Below, one piece after another: positions 57,811-64,000 of a stretch of 64,000 bases of DNA. Source of the DNA: Leucaena leucocephala (taxonomy: Eukaryota > Streptophyta > Magnoliopsida > Fabales > Fabaceae); contig CM073546.1 in NCBI GenBank assembly GCA_037074615.1, positions 8,983,501 to 9,047,500 of the forward strand, in the 5' to 3' direction. The notes under the pieces are model-generated. The model worked only from the letters and a program-made list of their open reading frames with translations. It did not search any database and was not told the origin of the DNA. The position numbers and the translations under genes are program-made. The first letter of the stretch is position 1; every line of letters begins with the position of its first letter.

Positions 57811-58797
57811 CAATTAACATCTTTAGCTATTAAAATAATACATGACAAGATTTTTTATGGTTTAATCTACATTAAGATTAAAGTTATATATATAAATATA
57901 TATACGCACACATATGAAGAATATAACTCAAAGCAGAAGCCCCACAGCCAGATCACTGAAGTTAAATGTGTCCCAATATACTATTTGACTTAAAACATAA
58001 AGAGAATAGAGAAGCAAGCATTCTAAAGTACTAGGAAAATATAATCGTATAAAGTTGTATTGACATAATAATGAAAGTTACATACCTCACAAAATATCCT
58101 CTGGTATTGATTCATTTTCATATAGCAACAGATGTAACTCCAGCTCACCTTAGCCATTTTCAATCAAGTGCTTTAAAAATATTGAAGTGATGTACACTGC
58201 ATTAATACCCTTTTCATAAACCACTAGTAGTACACCAGATGCTGACATGGATGGAACAAATCACATGCCCTTTATCTAATTTAGATCCTAGAATAGGGAA
58301 AATGAAATGTGTTGTAAAAGTACGAAGCTTTACTAACTTTCTGTAGAAACAAATTAATGAGAAAACCAGTGCCATGGCAGTTGAGGTTATGATAGCCGGA
58401 ATGATACATGCAATAAATGAGTCAAAAATCCCACTTAAACCAAAACTTGTCCAATAGAATTATATCAAGGCAATCCACAATCCATTATTTTGGAGCACAT
58501 TGTGAGAGAACAACTGAAAAGCCAAAACCCAGGAAAAGCATATCATTAGAAGAATAATAACAGCAATCCAAGATTGGCTAAAGAAGTCATCAGACAATTT
58601 GAATTTTGTTATATTAGAAATATAACTTGTATTTGCTATGGATTTAAATGTGCGCCAAGTAATTACCAAACCATATTTCTATTTGGGGATGCTTCTCGTG
58701 TAAGTTAGTGGGACCTATTGCCTATTTCTTCCCAGAAGAATTCTCTTTTTGACTACGTTAGTAAAAACATTTTTAAGACACTCCAAACTAAACTTAC
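57811..58797. other. No independent gene; probable intron or flank of the uS10 relic
   Basis: On the minus strand this follows the uS10-like exon through a good donor. A hydrophobic 69-codon minus frame (58,460-58,669), extended past one stop by another hydrophobic stretch, has no recognisable family. The next expected uS10 exon was not found here. Confidence 0.35.
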
Positions 58798-58907
58798 CTT
58801 CACCACAATGGGATTTCCTAGTGGTGATCTGAAGAACTTTAGTGGGCATTCTCACAGGTCCCTTGACCCTGAGCCGTCCTTGGCACCTCGAACCAAGTCA
58901 GTACAAA
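58798..58907 (-). pseudogene. RPS20: 40S ribosomal protein S20 (uS10) exon relic
   Basis: Minus-strand text reads VCTDLVRGAKD in one frame, then after a short deletion LRVKGPVRMPTKVLQITTRK followed by S-H-C-G-E-G in another. Plant uS10 has the continuous sequence ADLVRGAKDKRLRVKGPVRM and continues PTKVL. The exon is bounded by an acceptor-like TTCTTGGTAG and a donor GAAG/GTAAGT, so it keeps gene-like introns and is not a processed copy. The frame break and the absence of neighbouring exons show it is a fragment. A functional protein would sit in the head of the small ribosomal subunit. Confidence 0.7.
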
Positions 58908-59469
58908 CTACCAAGAAGCAAAATTCAATCATTGGACAGATATCAATCAAATTACCAAAGAGAGTTTAACTGCATTCCAAATTTAAATGCAAACTCAAAT
59001 GTGATTTTCCTATGAAGTATGAGGCCCTATTCATGACATATAAATCAGGGGTGTTCATATAGAATTAATTTGCATGAGTATTTATAGATTTAAGATGAAT
59101 GCAAAGCATAATTCCTTAAACAAGCTTATACTAAAAATTAACGAATTAAATTCAAAACCATAAGATTTTAATATGAAATTGTCATTGAAGCAAAAATTAG
59201 ACATCTAGGCATTCAACTACAGACTCGGAGGCGATGCATGCCTATTTTATCTAAGGGCAAGGCAAAGTCTCCTTTTCTTCTAGCAATACTAATATTGGGC
59301 AGGGCGAGCCATATATTATCCTTAAGCGTAAACCTAGATACTCAGGGGTTAGGATATCTCCCCAAACGCCATGACTAGAACCACAATAAAATAGTACTCT
59401 CTAGGGATCGAATATGCTCTAATGTCGTATGTCTTACCCCTTTACTAGTTAAACCCACTCACGATGGTT
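58908..59469. other. Unassigned sequence, no gene
   Basis: The stretch 59,215-59,460 is less AT-rich (ACAGACTCGGAGGCGATGC) but no family is recognisable. No first exon of the uS10 relic was found. Confidence 0.4.
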
Positions 59470-62400
59470 CTATGATTATCTAAAATGTTCTATATACATT
59501 GAATATACTTTGAAAAGCTCGCAGGCATGGACAGATGATTAATGAAGTATGGCCCAATTATTATACTAATTTGAAATTGTCATCCATCTAAAATTCAAAA
59601 TGTACCCGCACCTGCTTAGTAGTTGAATTTCATGGTAGCTTTTGGATTTAAAAGCGTTATTCCACAAAATGATTTAAGATGATTTCCCTAGGTGCCTTTT
59701 CAACATCTCTGACTAATAAGTACAATTTATTAAAAGATAATGGTGAATGGAAAAATAAATCCGTAAGATATTGGTGATGGAACACTAAATAAAAATTAAA
59801 TACACTATCTGATAAAAAAATAATAAAAAAGTCACTCGTGACATTGAAAAATGTAAATAACATTTCATAATGAAGAAGATGATGATTTAAAAATAAAAAA
59901 AAATAATCTTGATGAAAAATAAAGAAAATGATCAACCCGATTCAAATTATTATTGATGTTGTTCTCCACAATAAAAACCAAAGAAAATGGATATGTTCAT
60001 AAACATTCAACGATTAAGTGAAAGAATTATAGCAAGGAAAAATAAAATAAGAAATTAATACATAAACCTCAAGATATTAACCCAAAGGGGTCCATATTAC
60101 ATTCCTTTTGTTTAGCCCCCTTTCTTCGGTCTACAAAGTCGATACAAACTGACGTAGATATATCTATTTAGTATTTAGTTTATATCTATTTAATTTAATA
60201 TTTAGTTTTATTTGAGTTTCATTTTAATTAATTATTTGTAATGTATTTGATAATGGGCAGTTATCTACAACATTACTTATTTTACTTATTATTTTAATTA
60301 CTTTAATTGTTAGGATATACACTTTTAAACTATGAGTTTTATGGTATATTTTGATATTAATTAATAGACCGTTATTTCCTATTAGCTTTCTCTATTCTCT
60401 TCTTTCCTTTTCTCTCCTCTTCTGATAGTTTCCTCCTTGACCTCTCTTCTCATCTTTTGTGTTCTACATCACAAACATATCAAGAGAAAGAGTTAAAGAG
60501 AGAATGTCTACCAGTTGTCACACCATCAATCTCCATAACTAAAACAAATGAGAAGATAAATCAAAATGCACCCTAAGTCCCACTTATCAGGTCTCTATCA
60601 GTGGTAGAAAAAAAGATGATCAAGAGGGAGAGATTGTACCATCTTTGGTGATGGAAAAGCTTGTAATGGAGAAGTTAGTGATGATGATTGTACAAAGTTT
60701 GGCTTATACTTTCTCTTTGATTCCGTCCTAAAAATATAATTTGAACTTAGATATGTCAAGAGCTCAAAAGGTTTCAGAATGGTGAGAAAGTTTTGTTCTA
60801 CAGTAATTATTGTTTCATGTACCCCCAATATTAACGTGTATGTATATTGTCGTCTGCATCTTTCTCCTAACCAATATATATACACTTATATATATGTGTG
60901 TGTAATACAAATATAGTATTTAAATAGGACGGGAGGGGCCGCCTTTTCTTCACGAATTTACATTTTCTACTCTAACTTTTTATATTACTTCTCTATATCC
61001 TCTCACAAATTAACAACTCTTTTCAAAATTTTATAAAAACTAAAATTAAAAAAAAAACTCGTTGATTTTAATTATGTTGGAATTTAGGCTTAGATTCACC
61101 ATTAGTAGATTGGGCACAAGCCCATATAATTTGGGGCTGAGCAGATAATAACTAAAAGTCTATATTATTATCTAAAAGAATTTTTCCTTTTGTTCAAATT
61201 TTGAATTTTGAATGGGATATTAACAGATACTAATATGGGATTATGAGAGAAAAATAAAGGAGTATATTTTAGATAATCTCCATTATTATTATTATTGAGA
61301 TTAGTAAAGTTTCTTTTTTATATATCAAAATAATAATTTCTCTATGGGATAGACTTTTTGCACTCCCATCTCTTCTTTTTTGATAGTGTATTTGCTTTGT
61401 TTGAATACCCCAAGTCCATAAGAGTGAATGGGTCATCGTGTGGCTACTAGAGAAACCGCTTGCTTTTCTTTTTAATTAGGGGTTTTTTATCTAGCTCAAC
61501 CCCTTTTTAAACTTAGGGTTTCTCAAGCATAACTTCACAATCTCTTCTTAACATTTTCCTACAGGTAGAAAAAATTTGTGATGTGGCATTGGGTCATAAG
61601 AAAAGAAGTGTATCTTTATAAGGTACTCTAAAGAGTTAAAAGAATATGTTTTCATAAGTGAAAATGAAAATAAAACAATGATTCAAATAGAATCATGAGA
61701 TGCTACATTCATTGAGACTAAATTTCTTCATATAGGAGATATTGATTGCATTGTACCTCTTTACGAATAAATGAACAAGATAGTGTAGAATGTAAAATTC
61801 TCCTAAAATATAACTATTATTAATTATTTAGACCTATTTTGTACCCCATATAATTTAAAAATAATACTATAAATAAATTTAGTTTATTTCAAGAGAATTA
61901 ACTAAGGTAGAAAAGAGTTTAACTAAAATTTAAATGAATTTTACCATAGTTATAAAAAAGCTTTGCTTAAAATATAAATAAAGTAATAGGATATATGAGT
62001 ATGCAAAATAAAATCTATTGTGGTAATATACAAATATTCCACACATACCTTCAAAGGAGAATGCTATACAATTAATATAACTCTACTCAAACCTCTGAAG
62101 TTTTCTCTAAGTCATAAGATGAGACTATCACCTGAAAAAATATTAATAAAAATAGGGTGAGACAAACATCTAGCAACCAATAATTATACTCATTATGAGT
62201 ATTGACATGTGCTCATGAGATGCCAGGTGGGACCAATCACAAAATATAATATATAAAAAATAATATATTATCATAATAAAATTAAATGAATAACCAACAC
62301 AAGTTCCTCCCATCAATCCAATTGTACCGCCTTATTCCTGTCGACCAAACCCATGTGCTAGTGATATTTAATCACTCAAAAATCTAACCAATCAAGTGGT

Positions 62401-62700
62401 ATGGATATGCCAAAATCCACAGAATACCTGACCAGACCATGAATTCATTCCTCCTTAGTAAATAGGTGGGGGTGTCACAGCCCTCGATAAACAGGTGGGC
62501 CACGTCCCTCGATAAACTGGTAGGACAAAAGCTAACCATCAAGCTCTAATGGAGGCTATACCACGTGGTAGAAATATAACTTTATCATTACTCATCCCCA
62601 ATGAACAATTCTTAAAATAATTATATTAATCAAAATCTGAATAGCTTGATAAATATAAAAAAAATCTCAAGATAATAACTTTCTTCAAATTCCAATATCA
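59470..62700 (+). repeat. Dispersed repeat block B (long copy)
   Basis: Collinear with block A from CTATGATTATCTAAAATG onward. It carries an extra roughly 300 bp at 60,560-60,850 and extends past A's truncation to about 62,700, where pararetroviral sequence begins. Its right part is shared with inverted fragment C. Apparent frames of 92-95 codons (59,657-59,935, 60,598-60,885 minus) have no recognisable domains. The first has a shorter counterpart in block A (8,899-9,117), with frameshifts between them, so it is not conserved as protein. Confidence 0.8.
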
Positions 62701-63085
62701 AGATATAACAAGTTTATAATGTTAACTCTCAGAATACATGGTACCATGCATCAACATAATCCCAGTAATTGTATCCAAAAGGATTAAAATTTATCCCAAA
62801 AGTTTTTATTTTGTTTAAATCTTATCCCCATTTGGGTGGATTGAGAACCTTCAAAATCTGCAGGGTAGAATGAGTTATTAAAGACTCATCTGTTTTATTA
62901 GCATTCTTTTTAATAGCAGCTGACTCAGACTGAATCAATATTAATTCATAATATTCCCTGGTTTTTCTCAAATGTTTAGGCCTAAAATGAAATCCTTTTG
63001 GAAAAATATTTAAAGCCACATAATTAACTTTCTCCCTTTCGTTAGTATCTTTAACTTCTGTTCCTATAGAAGGATAATTTAAAAT
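62701..63085 (-). pseudogene. Endogenous pararetrovirus fragment (Caulimoviridae-like), minus-strand part
   Basis: An open stretch at 62,822-63,019, extendable in the same frame on both sides apart from one stop at 62,822-62,824, reads FPKGFHFRPKHLRKTREYYE and later ILKVLNPPKWG, then FNYWDY-like text (here GYNYWDYVDAWYHVF) down to about 62,710. I associate these phrases with polyproteins of endogenous plant pararetroviruses, upstream of the reverse transcriptase, but cannot name the domain with certainty. It faces away from the RT/RNase H part that starts a few bases to the right, so the copy is rearranged. It borders block B directly. Confidence 0.5.
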
Positions 63086-63757
63086 AAGGTTTTTAGGTTA
63101 TTGGATATATCAAGGGTCCATTACACCAATTGAAACAGCAATTCAATTTGCTGACAAATTCCCCAATCAAATCATTGATAAAACATAACTTCAAAGATTT
63201 TTGGGATTTTTAAACTATGTTGCTAACTTTATTCCTCATCTCAGTAACTTCATTAAACTGCTTCATTAGTGACTTAAGGACAATCCGCCTCTATGGACTG
63301 ACCTTTATTCAAATATTGTTAGGCAGATCAAATCACAGGTTAAGGAGCTTCCTTGTCTTAGCCTTTCTAATTAGACTACCTACAAGATTGTCGAAACTGA
63401 TGCCAGTGACATAGATTACGGTGGCATTCTCAAACAAAGTCTTGATGGAAAAGAAAAAATTATGTCTTTTACATCCAAGTATTGGAATAGTACTCAACAA
63501 AACTATTCTACCATTAAAAAAGAAATTTTGGCGATTGTTTTATGCATTTCCAAATTTCAATTTGACTTATTAAATAAAAGATTTTTACTTCGCATTGATT
63601 GTAAATCAGTAAGGATGTTTTACAAAAAGATGTTAAAAATCTTGCATCAAAACAAGTCTTCGCCAGTTGGCAAGCAATTTTAAGTATTTTTAATTTTGAA
63701 ATTGATTTTGTCAAAGGCACTTCAAACTCTCTTCCAGACACCCATGAATTTTTATAG
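63086..63757 (+). pseudogene. Endogenous pararetrovirus reverse transcriptase C-terminus and RNase H, broken
   Basis: The plus strand starts in the RT thumb region (FLGYWIYQGSITPI) and shows LQRFLGFLNYVANFIPHL. The RNase H part has ETDASDIDYGGILKQ (catalytic Asp codon 63,399-63,401), YSTIKKEILAIVLCISKFQ (Glu) and LLRIDCKS (Asp). Stops occur at 63,186-63,188, 63,267-63,272 (two in a row) and 63,372-63,374. A one-base shift lies near 63,620, and the frame closes at 63,755-63,757 in the shifted frame. Motifs and wording fit Caulimoviridae-type polymerases of endogenous viral elements rather than gypsy elements, although those families are related. The RT active site itself is not present. The copy is defective. 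Confidence 0.7.
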
Positions 63758-63807
63758 GGTAAATAGACTTCTGAGAGAAAACTAGAAAGAAAATAAGAAA
63801 AATCCCA

Positions 63808-64000
63808 ATGTCGAGAAAAAAGAAACCCCGTGATGGTGATGACAAAAAACAAAAGGGTATTCTACAGGATGCCCAAAGTCAAACAACTCAAGTTCTGAAT
63901 TTGAGGCCATCATCCAAGCATTGGTGAAAAAATATCGGTCCCAATCTGAAACTCAACAAACTCAAACGGAGTCATCTATTCCATCTGGATCTTCTATCCA
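63808..64000 (+). other. Probable start of the next pararetroviral ORF, cut by the window edge
   Basis: An ATG at 63,808, about 50 bp after the polymerase frame closes, opens MSRKKRNPVMVMTKNK with basic residues, then shifts frame near 63,835. Gln- and Ser-rich text follows to the window end. An ORF placed just downstream of the polymerase is plausible for such viruses, but this short piece cannot be assigned a function. Confidence 0.3.

Noticed and set aside
59657..59935. 92-codon minus frame in block B resembling one in block A (8,899-9,117)
   Set aside because: The two share N- and C-terminal text but differ by frameshifts between, so similarity is at DNA level only.
1..64000. CRISPR array, bacterial operons, ribosome-binding sites
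   Set aside because: Regular repeats present are LTR subrepeats or transposon subterminal motifs. All proteins recognised are of plant transposons or an integrated plant virus.

Overview
The window is AT-rich nuclear DNA of a flowering plant, most likely a eudicot. Every protein signature I can read belongs to a plant transposable element or an integrated plant pararetrovirus, apart from one exon-sized relic of a ribosomal protein gene. I found no intact host gene and no tRNA or rRNA gene. The species cannot be fixed from the sequence. Almost all element genes carry frameshifts and stops, so this looks like an old, repeatedly invaded intergenic region.

Layout, left to right. 0.35-3.84 kb: decayed CACTA (En/Spm) transposon, minus strand. 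3.84-5.44 kb: minus-strand LINE fragment fused to a non-LINE segment. 7.52-8.49 kb: short Mutator-like inverted-repeat element with an unusually GC-rich core. 8.71-11.65 kb: block A, a dispersed repeat whose second long copy (block B) lies at 59.47-62.70 kb, with an inverted piece (C) at 52.98-53.86 kb and a 0.2-kb piece (D) at 33.17-33.36 kb. 11.79-19.89 kb: minus-strand Ty1/copia element with one full LTR and one truncated LTR. It sits inside the reverse transcriptase of a Ty3/gypsy (Athila-like) element that continues to at least 24.22 kb. 27.1-32.2 kb: four diverged copies of a local repeat, interrupted at 29.57-31.44 kb by a solo LTR of the same copia family with a perfect CTAGT target duplication. 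34.48-39.21 kb: a complete PIF/Harbinger element (TAA duplication, Myb/SANT-like ORF1, DDE transposase). 41.02-48.74 kb: a complete CACTA element (CACTA termini, TGT duplication, TNP2 gene and a second gene ending in a Ulp1-like domain). 48.7-52.2 kb: gene-poor AT-rich DNA. 52.3-59.4 kb: small repeat fragments, LINE RNase H and zinc-finger fragments split by an insert, hAT-like pieces and an exon-like relic of ribosomal protein S20 (uS10). 62.7-64.0 kb: a rearranged endogenous pararetrovirus whose two visible parts lie on opposite strands.

The window records layered insertion and deletion. Gypsy was hit by copia, and one side of that nest was later lost. Harbinger inserted beside a short sequence whose paralogue, about 1.4 kb left of the element's left end, gives an unoccupied version of the site. 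The LINE joint and the A/B blocks occur in the same order and orientation at both ends of the window, which hints at an old segmental duplication. The best-supported calls rest on target-site duplications and domain motifs read directly. Lineage names and outer edges of decayed elements are inference.
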